From Nocardia miyunensis NBRC 108239 (GTDB lineage: Bacteria; Actinomycetota; Actinomycetes; Mycobacteriales; Mycobacteriaceae): a DNA stretch of 64,000 bases. Both the position numbers and the translations under genes were made by a program. Below, piece by piece: positions 53,937-63,046 of this stretch (position 1 is its first letter; each line of letters begins with the position of its first letter). The notes below the pieces were generated by a model. It worked only from the letters and a program-made list of their open reading frames with translations. It was not told the DNA's origin and did not search any database. The stretch spans positions 1 to 64,000 of the forward strand of contig NZ_BDBQ01000034.1 in NCBI RefSeq assembly GCF_001613065.1. The letters run 5' to 3'.

Positions 53937-55499
53937 TCACACCTCGCACCCGGACCCGCAGCCCGCGGCGGCGGGCAGCGGTTCCGGTGCGCCGATCCGC
54001 GGCAGGCCGAGCCCGACGCCGATGGGAGCGGTCTTGGGCGTGATGCCGCGCTCGTGCGAATCGCCCGCGCGGGTGCGGCGGTGCTCGCGGATCTCGCTGT
54101 CGGCGATCAGGTGGTGCGGCGCGGCCCCGGTGAGCACGACGCGCACGATGTCGCCGGGCCGGATGGAGTTCTGCGCGGGCGGCCGGAAGTGCACGAGCCG
54201 ACCGTCGCGGGCCCGTCCGCTCATCCGAGCGGTGGCGGCGTTCTTCTTGCCCGCGCCCTCGGCGACCAGCAGTTCGACCTCGGTGCCGAGCAACGCCCGG
54301 TTGGCCTCGAGCGAGATCTCCTCCTGCAACGCGATGAGCCGGTCGTACCGTTCCTGCACCACCGCCTTGGGCACCTGATCGGCCATGGTGGCCGCGGGCG
54401 TCCCCGGACGGATCGAGTACTGGAAGGTGAACGCGCTGGTGAACCGCGCCTGCCGCACCACGTCCAGGGTCTGCTGGAAGTCCTCCTCGGTTTCCCCCGG
54501 GAAGCCCACGATGATGTCGGTGGTGATCGCGGCGTGCGGCATCGCGGCACGCACCTTCTCGATGATGCCCAGGTAACGCGCCGAACGATAGGACCGGCGC
54601 ATGGCCTTGAGCACCCGATCCGAACCCGATTGCAGCGGCATGTGCAGCTGCGGGCACACGTTCGGGGTCTGCGCCATCGCCTCGATGACGTCGTCGGTGA
54701 ATTCGGCCGGATGCGGTGAGGTGAACCGGACCCGCTCGAGCCCCTCGATACTCCCGCAGGCGCGCAGCAGTTGTGCGAACGCACCCCGGTCGCGCGGCTC
54801 GCCGGGGTCCGCGAAGTTCACCCCGTAGGAATTGACGTTCTGCCCCAGCAGGGTCACCTCGAGCACGCCCTGATCGACCAGCGCCTGCACCTCGGCGAGC
54901 ACATCGCCGGGACGCCGGTCGACCTCTTTGCCGCGCAGCGACGGCACGATGCAGAAGGTGCAGGTGTTGTTGCAGCCCACCGAGATGGACACCCAGCCGG
55001 CATAGGCCGACTCGCGCTTGGCCGGCAGCGTCGAGGGGAACGCCTCGAGCGATTCGAGGATCTCGACCTGCGCCTGTTCGTTGTGCCGGGCCCGCTCCAG
55101 CAGCACCGGCAGCGAACCGATGTTGTGCGTGCCGAACACCACGTCCACCCACGGCGCCCGGCGCAGTACGGTGTCGCGATCCTTCTGCGCCAGGCAGCCG
55201 CCGACGGCGATCTGCATACCGGGCCGATCGGCCTTGATCGGGGCCAGATGGCCGAGCGTGCCGTAGAGCTTGTTGTCCGCGTTCTCACGCACCGCGCAGG
55301 TGTTGAAGACCACCAGATCCGCGGTCGCGCCCGGCGCGGCCCGATGATATCCGGCATCCTCGAGCAGGCCCGAGAGCCGTTCGGAGTCGTGCACGTTCAT
55401 CTGGCACCCGTACGTGCGCACCTCGTAGGTACGGGTCGTGTCCGCGGCGGCCACCGCTCCTTCCGCGGCACCTGCTGCCACCTGCATCGACGAATTCAC
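53937..55499 (-). CDS. miaB: tRNA-i6A37 methylthiotransferase
   Basis: Radical-SAM enzyme adding the methylthio group to i6A37 of tRNA, 520 residues. First cluster ligands C32 ([12 protein letters not shown]), C68 ([12 protein letters not shown]) and C102 (VGGCLAQ); radical-SAM C176-xxx-C180-xx-C183 ([14 protein letters not shown]); C-terminal TRAM domain. The protein ends [10 protein letters not shown], a two-cysteine tail seen also in relatives. GTG at 55499; ATG 55487 is an alternative. Confidence 0.97.
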   Translation of the reverse strand: MNSSMQVAAGAAEGAVAAADTTRTYEVRTYGCQMNVHDSERLSGLLEDAGYHRAAPGATADLVVFNTCAVRENADNKLYGTLGHLAPIKADRPGMQIAVGGCLAQKDRDTVLRRAPWVDVVFGTHNIGSLPVLLERARHNEQAQVEILESLEAFPSTLPAKRESAYAGWVSISVGCNNTCTFCIVPSLRGKEVDRRPGDVLAEVQALVDQGVLEVTLLGQNVNSYGVNFADPGEPRDRGAFAQLLRACGSIEGLERVRFTSPHPAEFTDDVIEAMAQTPNVCPQLHMPLQSGSDRVLKAMRRSYRSARYLGIIEKVRAAMPHAAITTDIIVGFPGETEEDFQQTLDVVRQARFTSAFTFQYSIRPGTPAATMADQVPKAVVQERYDRLIALQEEISLEANRALLGTEVELLVAEGAGKKNAATARMSGRARDGRLVHFRPPAQNSIRPGDIVRVVLTGAAPHHLIADSEIREHRRTRAGDSHERGITPKTAPIGVGLGLPRIGAPEPLPAAAGCGSGCEV

Positions 55500-55690
55500 C
55501 TGTCCAGGGTATCGGTAGTACGCAAATCCGATTCGGCCCGTTCCCCGGGGCCGAGCGGGGGCGATGCCGGTCCGGCGCGCCGAGGGGCTTCGTGGGCGAG
55601 ATCCTGAATCATCGACCGGCGTTGCCGCACACTGGGAATGCCACCGATCCGCACTCGGCACGGTCCGTCGTTCAGCAGAGAGGGCATTCG

Positions 55691-56542
55691 ATGAGGTTCA
55701 CCCGGGCACTGCGCCTCGGCATCGGCGTTCTGGTACTCACGGTCGTGGCGAGCGGATGCGGGTCGGGCGGTCCCAGAACCGCCGTCCAGGACGCCGCGGC
55801 CGGAAAGCTCAGCGTCGGCATCAAATTCGATCAGCCCGGGATGGGTCTGCAGAACCGGGACGGCACGTTCTCCGGTTTCGATGTGGACGTCGCGAAGTAC
55901 GTCGCGGGCAAGCTGGGTGTCGCGGCGCGGAACATCACGTTCAAGGAGGCGCCCTCGGCCCAGCGCGAGCGGCTGATCCAGGGCGGGCAGGTGGACATGG
56001 TCGTGGCCTCCTATTCGATCACCGACCAGCGCAAGCAGAAGGTCGATTTCGCCGGGCCCTACTTCATCGCGCATCAGGCCCTGCTGATCCGCGCGGACAA
56101 CACCGCCATCCACGATCCGAACTCGCTGCCCGCGGGCAGCACCCTGTGCACGGTGGCGGGGTCCACATCCGCCGAGCAGGTGAAGCGGGAGTTCCCGCAG
56201 GGCGTGAAACTGATCGAGTACGACACCTATTCGCTGTGCGTCGAGGCGTTGCAGAGCAAGATGGTCGACGCGGTCACCACCGACGACATCATCCTGGCGG
56301 GCTATCAGGCGCGCTCGCCCCGGCTGCTGAAGCTGCTCGGCCCGATCACCCTCGACGGCCGGCCGGTGCAGGAGCTCTACGGCATCGGATTACGCAAGGG
56401 CGACAAGGAATCTCGCGACCGGATCGACGACGCGATAAGCGCGATGCTCACCGATCCCGCCGAACCCTGGCAGACCGCGCTGACCCGGAACCTCGGCGCG
56501 GACTTCCCGATCCCCGCACCGCCGACCGTCAACCGGTACTGA
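55691..56542 (+). CDS. Glutamate-type ABC transporter substrate-binding lipoprotein
   Basis: Extracellular amino-acid-binding protein (SBP family 3), 283 residues. Lipoprotein signal [15 protein letters not shown]; family core [56 protein letters not shown], and [21 protein letters not shown] precedes the ATG. Similar to GluB, but no permease or ATPase genes follow, so it must pair with a transporter elsewhere or act as a sensor. Confidence 0.92.
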   Translation: MRFTRALRLGIGVLVLTVVASGCGSGGPRTAVQDAAAGKLSVGIKFDQPGMGLQNRDGTFSGFDVDVAKYVAGKLGVAARNITFKEAPSAQRERLIQGGQVDMVVASYSITDQRKQKVDFAGPYFIAHQALLIRADNTAIHDPNSLPAGSTLCTVAGSTSAEQVKREFPQGVKLIEYDTYSLCVEALQSKMVDAVTTDDIILAGYQARSPRLLKLLGPITLDGRPVQELYGIGLRKGDKESRDRIDDAISAMLTDPAEPWQTALTRNLGADFPIPAPPTVNRY

Positions 56543-56657
56543 CCGGCCGGTCCGCGACCGGTTCGACGTGCCCGTAAGCTCGCGGTTCGCGGCCGATTTT
56601 GGACTCACGCAGCGTGAAAATATTTCCTGGCGAGAGCATCATTTCTACCGTTGCCGA

Positions 56658-58001
56658 ATGACCGCCAACGAGTCTCCTCAGCCCGATTCGACCGCCCCCG
56701 AAGACCCAAGTGCCGCTTGGAGTTTCGAGACCAAGCAGATCCACGTCGGACAGGTGCCGGACGACACCACCAACGCCCGCGCGCTGCCGATCTACCAGAC
56801 CACCTCGTACACCTTCCGCGACACCGCGCACGCGGCGGCGCTGTTCGGCCTCGCCGAGCCCGGCAACATCTACACCCGCATCGCCAACCCCACCCAGGAC
56901 GCGGTCGAGCAGCGGATCGCCTCGCTCGAGGGCGGCGTGGCCGCACTGCTGCTGTCCTCCGGGCAGGCCGCGGAGACCTTCGCGCTGCTGAACATCGCCG
57001 GGGCCGGTGACCACATCGTGTCCAGCCCGCGGCTGTACGGCGGCACCTACAACCTTTTCCACTACACGCTGCCCAAGCTCGGCATCACCGTCGAATTCGT
57101 CGAGGACCCGGACGATCTGGAGCAGTGGCGTGCGGCGATCCGCCCGAATACCAAGGCGCTCTATGGCGAAACGGTCTCCAACCCGCAGAACCACATCCTG
57201 GACATCCCCGGCATCGCGGAGGTCGCGCATGCGGCCGGTGTGCCGCTGATCGTCGACAACACCGTTCCCACACCGTATTTGATCCAGCCGCTGAAGCACG
57301 GCGCCGATATCGTGGTGCACTCGGCGACCAAGTACCTGGGCGGCCACGGTGCGGCGATCGCCGGTGTGATCGTCGACGGCGGCAACTTCGACTGGACCGG
57401 GAAGGACGCCGACGGCAAGCCGCGTTTCCCCGGTTTCGTGGAGCCCGACGCCAGCTACCACGGGGTGGTCTACGCGGAGCTGGGCGCTCCCGCGTATGCG
57501 CTCAAGGCCCGCGTGCAACTGCTGCGCGACCTGGGCTCGGCCATCGCGCCGTTCAACGCGTTCCTGATCAGCCAGGGCCTCGAGACGCTGAGCCTGCGGG
57601 TGGAGCGGCACGTGCAGAATGCCCAGGCGGTCGCCGAATTCCTTTCCGAGCGTTCGGAAGTCACCTCCGTCGCGTACGCGGGCCTGCCCTCCTCGCCGTG
57701 GTACGAGCGCGGAAAGCAGTTGGCGCCCAAGGGAACCAGCGCGATCATCGGATTCGAGCTGGCCGGTGGCGTTGACGCCGGGAAGCGTTTCGTGGAGGCG
57801 CTGACCCTGCACAGCCACGTCGCCAATATCGGTGACGTCCGCTCGCTGGTGATCCACCCGGCCTCGACCACCCACTCGCAGCTGACTCCGGAGGAGCAGC
57901 TCGCCGCGGGCGTCACCCCGGGCCTGGTTCGCCTGGCGGTCGGCATCGAGGGGATCGAGGACATCCTCGCCGATCTGCGGACCGGATTCGCCGCGGTCTG
58001 A
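56658..58001 (+). CDS. metY: O-acetylhomoserine sulfhydrylase
   Basis: PLP enzyme making homocysteine from O-acetylhomoserine and sulfide (methionine synthesis), 447 residues. N-terminus FETKQIHVGQVPDDTTNARALPIYQTTSY; PLP lysine K225 in VVHSATKYLGGHGAAIAG; YTRIANPTQDAVEQRIASLEGG. The usual partner metX is not immediately downstream; a terminator follows instead. No SAM riboswitch was recognised in the 115-base leader. Confidence 0.95.
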   Translation: MTANESPQPDSTAPEDPSAAWSFETKQIHVGQVPDDTTNARALPIYQTTSYTFRDTAHAAALFGLAEPGNIYTRIANPTQDAVEQRIASLEGGVAALLLSSGQAAETFALLNIAGAGDHIVSSPRLYGGTYNLFHYTLPKLGITVEFVEDPDDLEQWRAAIRPNTKALYGETVSNPQNHILDIPGIAEVAHAAGVPLIVDNTVPTPYLIQPLKHGADIVVHSATKYLGGHGAAIAGVIVDGGNFDWTGKDADGKPRFPGFVEPDASYHGVVYAELGAPAYALKARVQLLRDLGSAIAPFNAFLISQGLETLSLRVERHVQNAQAVAEFLSERSEVTSVAYAGLPSSPWYERGKQLAPKGTSAIIGFELAGGVDAGKRFVEALTLHSHVANIGDVRSLVIHPASTTHSQLTPEEQLAAGVTPGLVRLAVGIEGIEDILADLRTGFAAV

Positions 58002-58015
58002 GGACGGCAGTAGAG

Positions 58016-58045
58016 GCGTCGGGTTCCGCACGGGGAGCCCGACGC
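58016..58045 (+). terminator. Hairpin terminator after metY
   Basis: GCGTCGGG (58016-58023) pairs with CCCGACGC (58038-58045), 15 bases past the stop. Confidence 0.6.
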
Positions 58046-58059
58046 ACACCTCACCGGTC

Positions 58060-58149
58060 GTCACGCCCCCGCACACGGTCACGCCCCCGCACAGGGTCAC
58101 GCCCCTGCACAGGGTCACAAACCCACGCACGGTCCAAACCCGCGCACGG
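58060..58149. repeat. Five tandem copies of an 18-bp unit
   Basis: Units start at 58060, 58078, 58096, 58114 and 58132. The first three read GTCACGCCCC(C/T)GCACA(C/G)G; the last two are more diverged. Intergenic minisatellite between metY and a hydrolase gene. Confidence 0.85.
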
Positions 58150-58280
58150 TGGAGAATTCCACGACGTTATGACGTGGTGACCCGCGCCCCAGGGGCGGTG
58201 CATCGTCGAGATCATGGCGGTCCATGGTTCGGCGCAGTGCGTGAAGTGATCCGTCGCCCAGGCCGACCTATGCTGGCCGG

Positions 58281-59525
58281 ATGAGCACACCCGCAGCGCT
58301 GGTGACGGTTGCCGAGGACCTGGAAGCGGTGACCACGATCGGAGACGAGGACGATCCGGCCGCCGCCGGGCTGAGCAAGGCGCAGGTCGAGGCGGTGTGG
58401 GGTTCGGTGCGGCAGTGGTACCGGCTGGGCACCACCCCCGCGATCCAGATCTGCCTGCGGCGCAACGGCCGCATCGTGCTCGATCGCGCCATCGGGCACG
58501 GCTGGGGTAACGCGCCCGGCGACGATCCCGCCGCCGAAAAAGTACTGCTGACCCCGGACATGCCGTTCTGCGGATTCTCCACCGCGAAGGGCGTCGCCGC
58601 GGCGATCATGGCCATGCTCATCGAGCAGGGATTCTTCGAATACGAGGATCCGGTCGCCCAGCACATCCCCGAATTCGCCGCGCACGGCAAGGAGTCGATC
58701 ACCATCGGTGACGTGCTGTCCCATGCGGCGGGCGTGCCGTTCGTGACGGGACCGTACCGGGGTTTCGAGCTGGTGGTGGACGATGAGCTGGCCGCGCGGG
58801 CGCTGGCCGATCTGACTCCCGCCTGGCCGCGGGGGCGGTTCCGGGTTTATCACGCGATGACCGGTGGGCTGATCCAGCGGTTGCTGGTGCAGCGCGTCAC
58901 GGGGAAACGGATGCGCGATCATCTGGCCGAGCAGATCCTGGACCCGCTGGGCTTCCGGTGGACCAGTTTCGGGGTGCGGGCAGAGGATGTCGAGCAGGTG
59001 GTGCCCAGCGTCAAGACGGGCCCGAAACCGTCCCCGGTGATGAAGTTCCTGGCGCACAAGGCGCTCGGCGGCGCGTTGAGCGGGCCGATGTCGGCGGAGA
59101 AGAATCGTGATTTCCTCACCGCCGAACTGCCCTCGGGCAATCTCGTCACCACCGCCGCGGAGTTGTCGCGCTTCTACGAGATCCTCACGCGCGGAGGCGA
59201 ATTGGACGGCGTGCAGATCATGAAACCCGAGACCGTCCGAATGGCGGCCGCCCCGGCGAAGTGGATACCCGGCGCCGCGGGAAAGGTCAGCCGCGCCGGA
59301 TTCGAGCTCGGCGGACGCCGGTCGAAATTCGGCCGGAACACCGAATCCCATTTCGGTCGTAGCGGTTTGACCACCCAGTACGGCTGGGCAGATCCGGCTC
59401 GCGGACTGTCCGGTGCGATTCTGACCAGCGGCAAGGCGTCCACCGATGTCAAACGCCCGGTTCAGCTGTGCGCCCAGATCGCCCGTGTCATAGGGCATTC
59501 CGACACCCCGGCATTCACCCTCTGA
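58281..59525 (+). CDS. Serine hydrolase, beta-lactamase/EstB-like
   Basis: Penicillin-binding-fold hydrolase of the class C/EstB/LipE group, 414 residues, no signal peptide. Active-site S100-TAK103 (MPFCGFSTAKGVAAA), the second-motif tyrosine Y190 (RFRVYHAMTGG), and HFGRSGLTTQYGW in place of KTG. Members are mostly esterases; beta-lactamase activity is not expected. The ATG at 58281 lacks a strong ribosome site. Heads a run of PBP/beta-lactamase-fold genes. Confidence 0.87.
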   Translation: MSTPAALVTVAEDLEAVTTIGDEDDPAAAGLSKAQVEAVWGSVRQWYRLGTTPAIQICLRRNGRIVLDRAIGHGWGNAPGDDPAAEKVLLTPDMPFCGFSTAKGVAAAIMAMLIEQGFFEYEDPVAQHIPEFAAHGKESITIGDVLSHAAGVPFVTGPYRGFELVVDDELAARALADLTPAWPRGRFRVYHAMTGGLIQRLLVQRVTGKRMRDHLAEQILDPLGFRWTSFGVRAEDVEQVVPSVKTGPKPSPVMKFLAHKALGGALSGPMSAEKNRDFLTAELPSGNLVTTAAELSRFYEILTRGGELDGVQIMKPETVRMAAAPAKWIPGAAGKVSRAGFELGGRRSKFGRNTESHFGRSGLTTQYGWADPARGLSGAILTSGKASTDVKRPVQLCAQIARVIGHSDTPAFTL

Positions 59526-59687
59526 ACCTGCCGTACCCATAAAGGCTCGACCACAGCGCAGCAACACTCGAAGCGCGAACTGAACGCCTGATCACGCTCA
59601 CAGGCCACCTGGACGCGCTCGGAGATGCGCTACACGGCGGGCATACGGCATCCACCGGTGGCCGCGACGGTTCACCCGAAGTCTCAC

Positions 59688-60593
59688 TCAGGGGCGGATT
59701 CGCAACTCGTTGTGGATGATTCGAGCGGCCTTGGCCATGATCGCCTCCGCGCCCGGCTGGAGTACGGCGGGAACGCGGGACTGAGTCAGGGCCGCGACGG
59801 CGAGGGTCTGCCCGTCGGCGTGTTCGACGACGCCGACCTCGTGACGGAAGTTCAGCAACGAGCCGGTCTTGGAGGACCAGCGCGAGGCATCGGAGCTGAA
59901 ATCAGGCGCGAGGCGGTGCCGAATCACGTTGTCCGCCATCAGCTCCCGAGTCCGTGCGGCGGCCGGTTCGGTGATGGTGGTCGGTCGCCACAGCCCCTGT
60001 AGCAGATCCGCGAAGGCGCGGGCCGAGCCGGTGTTCGCACTCCCGACGTCCAGCTGCGGCACCGGATGACCGTGTCCCGCCGTCGCGGCCTCGATGGCGA
60101 GTGTGTGGGCCAGATACGCCTGGGCCTGCTCGAACGCCTCGGCCGGCGTGTGGGTCAGATCGTCCATCAGATGCCGCACGGCGATCCCGTCGTAGCCGAG
60201 CCGCCGCAGTTCGGCGCTCACCGCGGCGGGCGGCGTCAGGGCGAACAGCGCGTCGGCCGCGGAACTGTCGCTGATGGCGATGCTCAGATACAGCAGGTCA
60301 TCCAGCGCGATGGTGGCGGGATACCGGAATTTCGCCACCCCGATCGGCCCCGGCGTGGCGATCGCCCCCGGCCGCACCGTGATCGGCGTGGCCGGATCGA
60401 GTTCCCCCCGCCCGACCCGCTCCAGCGTGGCCACCACCAGCGGCACCTTCACCAGCGAGGCGATCGGCCACTCCAGCTCCGCGTCGACCCCGAGCTCGTC
60501 CCCGCTGTCCAGATCCCGCACCAGAATCGACCCGCGCAACCCGGCATCGTCCAACTCCTGCCGCGCCGCCCGCAGCGCCCTGGTCATCCCCAT
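59688..60593 (-). CDS. Cytosolic class A beta-lactamase-like protein
   Basis: 301 residues with the transpeptidase/class A fold but no signal peptide. Motifs: S46-LVK49 (WPIASLVKVP), S109-DS (SIAISDSSAADAL; the usual SDN asparagine is serine) and K242-TG (SSKTGSLLNFRHEV). A convincing omega-loop glutamate is not seen. Likely an esterase or a penicillin-interactive protein rather than a true lactamase. ATG at 60593; ATG 60587 is an alternative. Confidence 0.85.
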   Translation of the reverse strand: MGMTRALRAARQELDDAGLRGSILVRDLDSGDELGVDAELEWPIASLVKVPLVVATLERVGRGELDPATPITVRPGAIATPGPIGVAKFRYPATIALDDLLYLSIAISDSSAADALFALTPPAAVSAELRRLGYDGIAVRHLMDDLTHTPAEAFEQAQAYLAHTLAIEAATAGHGHPVPQLDVGSANTGSARAFADLLQGLWRPTTITEPAAARTRELMADNVIRHRLAPDFSSDASRWSSKTGSLLNFRHEVGVVEHADGQTLAVAALTQSRVPAVLQPGAEAIMAKAARIIHNELRIRP

Positions 60594-60798
60594 TGCCGCA
60601 CAACCCTTCTCATGAACGAAGCACCGTTGTCATGCCCGCGGTATCGCCCGGCACCGCCGTCCCGGGCCCCATCGAACAGGCCGATCGAGTCCGGGGTCGC
60701 CGCACGGCCACCGACGCGAGCGCGTCGCCGGGTATGTCCGACCGAAGGCCCATTCACCGATCACCCATCATCACGACCGCAAACCGTCGGCGGTGGTC
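60594..60798. other. Intergenic region
   Basis: No gene recognised between the lactamase-like gene and the LysR-tail copies. Confidence 0.4.
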
Positions 60799-60990
60799 GT
60801 TCCCTCGCCGATGTGCGGCAGGCCCAGGCAGCGGGCGATCACGACCGCAGCCCAGCAGCAGTGTCGATTCCCTCACCGACGTGCGGCAGGCCCAGGCAGC
60901 GGGCGATCACACGGTGAGGCGGGTGGCGATGCAGTCGGCGTCCGCGAGCTGGGCGACGGCGACATCGTAGCCACGGGCCGGGTCCGAATC
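60799..60990. repeat. Two partial extra copies of the LysR gene's 3' end
   Basis: TTCCCTCGCCGATGTGCGGC and the following bases occur at 60799-60842, again (slightly changed) from 60866 and extending to about 60990, and as the true gene end from 61057. The second copy reaches back about 45 codons (minus strand: [20 protein letters not shown]) and has a frameshift. They are stepwise tandem duplications of the gene terminus. Confidence 0.8.
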
Positions 60991-61029
60991 GCCGACTGCT
61001 CACCATCACAACCACGGACCACCGCACCA

Positions 61030-61944
61030 TCACGACCGGAGCCCAGCAGCAGTGTCGGTTCCCTCGCCGATGTGCGGCAGGCCCAGGCAGCGGGCGATCA
61101 CGCGGTGGGGCAGGGTGGCGACGCGGTCGGCGTCCTCCGGGTAGGCGGCGGCGATGTCGTAGCCGCGGGCCGGGTCCAGTTCGCCGATGGGTCGCCAGTT
61201 CAGGCCGAATTCGGCGGCTTGGGTCGGTGAGCAGAGCAGCAGATCCTCGGAGGCCAGGACCGCGGCCGCGGCGGTGACGAGGGGCTGACCGACGACGACC
61301 TGGACGGGTTGCAGGCCGAGCGAATCGCGCAGGCGGATGATGCGGTCGCGGATGTGCGGCACATCGTCCTCCGGCTGGAGCCAGACTCGGCGGCGAGGGC
61401 TGTCGCGGTCGGCGCGTCCGGCACGCAGTGTCTCGAGGTAGATCGGCGTGCTGTGCGGGCCGCCGGTATCGGCCAGCCCCAACGGGATTCGCCAGACCGC
61501 ACGATCGGCGGGCACCGCGACCAGGGCCGCCCGCACCTCCTGGGTGCGGGCCAGCTCGGCGCGTTCGCGCGGGTCCGCCGGATGCAGGTCGAGGGTGAGG
61601 CCGCGGGCTGTGCCGTCGGCGACCAGGCGGGCCAGCGGGAGCGGGCCGCAGACGGCGGGCACCGCCATCCGGAACGGGCGGCTGCGGGCGCGTTCGGCCT
61701 CGTCCCGCATCGCCTCGGCGAGTTCGACCAAGCGCCGCGCCGAGGGCAGCATGTCGCGGCCGAAGGCGGTGAGTGTCGCGGTGCGCGAGGTCCGGTCGAG
61801 CAGCCGGGCCCCGAAATGCTGTTCCAGCGCGGCGATGCGACGGCTGGCCACCGATTGCGGGATCCGCGCCGCGGCGGCCCCGGCGGTGAAACTGCCGTGA
61901 CTGCTCACCGAGACGAACGCCCGGCAAGCGGCGACCATATCCAC
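61030..61944 (-). CDS. LysR-type regulator divergent from beta-lactamase
   Basis: 304-residue LysR protein. [23 protein letters not shown], then [32 protein letters not shown] at 61944 gives the normal N-terminus. Divergent from the class A beta-lactamase with 131 bases between them, the arrangement of ampR-bla pairs; the shared region holds a perfect palindrome. Whether it induces the lactamase is inferred. Its 3' end has been duplicated twice downstream. Confidence 0.88.
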   Translation of the reverse strand: MDMVAACRAFVSVSSHGSFTAGAAAARIPQSVASRRIAALEQHFGARLLDRTSRTATLTAFGRDMLPSARRLVELAEAMRDEAERARSRPFRMAVPAVCGPLPLARLVADGTARGLTLDLHPADPRERAELARTQEVRAALVAVPADRAVWRIPLGLADTGGPHSTPIYLETLRAGRADRDSPRRRVWLQPEDDVPHIRDRIIRLRDSLGLQPVQVVVGQPLVTAAAAVLASEDLLLCSPTQAAEFGLNWRPIGELDPARGYDIAAAYPEDADRVATLPHRVIARCLGLPHIGEGTDTAAGLRS

Positions 61945-61957
61945 GATGCCGCAGTCT

Positions 61958-61972
61958 ATGCCGATTCGGCAT
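61958..61972. promoter_or_regulatory. Perfect palindrome in the LysR-bla divergent region
   Basis: ATGCCGA-T-TCGGCAT, just upstream of the LysR start and about 100 bases upstream of the lactamase; likely the regulator's binding site. Confidence 0.5.
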
Positions 61973-62075
61973 CGTTTCGGTGATTTCTGTCTTGGACGGC
62001 ATCGAAGATCGGTGTCAGGCTCGTCGTCACCACGCCGCCCGTTCCGGTGCGGCAGTCGATCGGGAGGCGAGATCG

Positions 62076-63005
62076 ATGTTCCATTCCGTCCGGTTCCACC
62101 GGGCCGCAGCCACTGTCGCGGTCGGCACGGCCCTGCTGTCGCTGTGCGCATGCGGCTCGGACCAGTCCGGTTCGTCCACGACCACAACCTCTGCCGCCGC
62201 GCCGACGACGCCGGTAGCCGGCACCGAACTATCAGGCCGATTCGGCGCGCTGGAAAGCCGATTCGGTGCGCGCCTGGGGGTTTTCGCGCTGGACACCGGG
62301 TCCGGACGCACCGTGGAGTACCGCGCCGACGAGCGGTTCGCATTCTGCTCCACGTTCAAGGCATTGGCAGCGGGCGCGATCCTGACCACCGCGAACAACG
62401 CCGAACTGGATCGCCGGATCACCTACACCGCAACGGATCTCACCGCCTACGCGCCGATCACCCGCCAGCACGTGGCCGACGGGATGACGGTGCGGGATCT
62501 CCTGGACGCCGCGGTGCGCTACAGCGACAACACCGCGGCCAATCTCCTGTTCGGGCTGATGGGCGGCCCCGCCGGTTTCCAACGCGACCTGCGGAATCTG
62601 GGTGATCAGGTGACTCGGAGCGACCGTCTCGAACCCATGCTCAGCGACGCCACCCCCGGCGATCCGCGCGACACCAGCACACCCCGCGCCTTCGCCGCCG
62701 ATCTGCGAACCTACGTCCTGGACGCCGCACTGCCCACAGACAATCGCGCACTGCTGGCCACGATGCTGCGCGCCAACACCACCGGTGCGGGTCTCATCCG
62801 CGCCGGTGTCCCGGCCGATTGGGTGGTCGGCGACAAGACCGGCAACGGCGATTACGGCACCCGCAACGACATCGCCGTCCTGTGGCCACCCCATCGCGCC
62901 CCGCTCGTCCTCGCCGTCATGTCCACCCGCCACGGCCACGACGACACCTACGACAACGCCCTCATCGCCCAGGCCGCGAACGCGGCGGTCACGGCATTGA
63001 GTTGA
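62076..63005 (+). CDS. Class A beta-lactamase, lipoprotein
   Basis: Extracytoplasmic penicillinase/cephalosporinase, 309 residues. Lipoprotein signal with Cys26 ([10 protein letters not shown]) and a Ser/Thr-rich linker. All class A elements are intact: S92-TFK95 preceded by Cys ([11 protein letters not shown]), S150-DN152, omega-loop Glu186 (DRLEPMLSD), K254-TG256. Related to known Nocardia enzymes (AST-1, FAR-1) by type; the exact allele cannot be named. GGAGG precedes the ATG. Confidence 0.95.
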   Translation: MFHSVRFHRAAATVAVGTALLSLCACGSDQSGSSTTTTSAAAPTTPVAGTELSGRFGALESRFGARLGVFALDTGSGRTVEYRADERFAFCSTFKALAAGAILTTANNAELDRRITYTATDLTAYAPITRQHVADGMTVRDLLDAAVRYSDNTAANLLFGLMGGPAGFQRDLRNLGDQVTRSDRLEPMLSDATPGDPRDTSTPRAFAADLRTYVLDAALPTDNRALLATMLRANTTGAGLIRAGVPADWVVGDKTGNGDYGTRNDIAVLWPPHRAPLVLAVMSTRHGHDDTYDNALIAQAANAAVTALS

Positions 63006-63046
63006 GACCAATCCTGCACGGACACAACAGAATCGAATCAGGACGA

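Noticed and set aside
56543-56657. SAM riboswitch before metY
   Set aside because: The 115-base leader shows no recognisable conserved SAM riboswitch core or the needed helices.
56529-58130. 533-codon minus-strand frame including the 18-bp repeats
   Set aside because: Antisense to metY; the repetitive start is the minisatellite read as protein.
58060-58149. CRISPR-like short repeats
   Set aside because: Units abut directly with no spacers and there are no cas genes; a plain tandem repeat.
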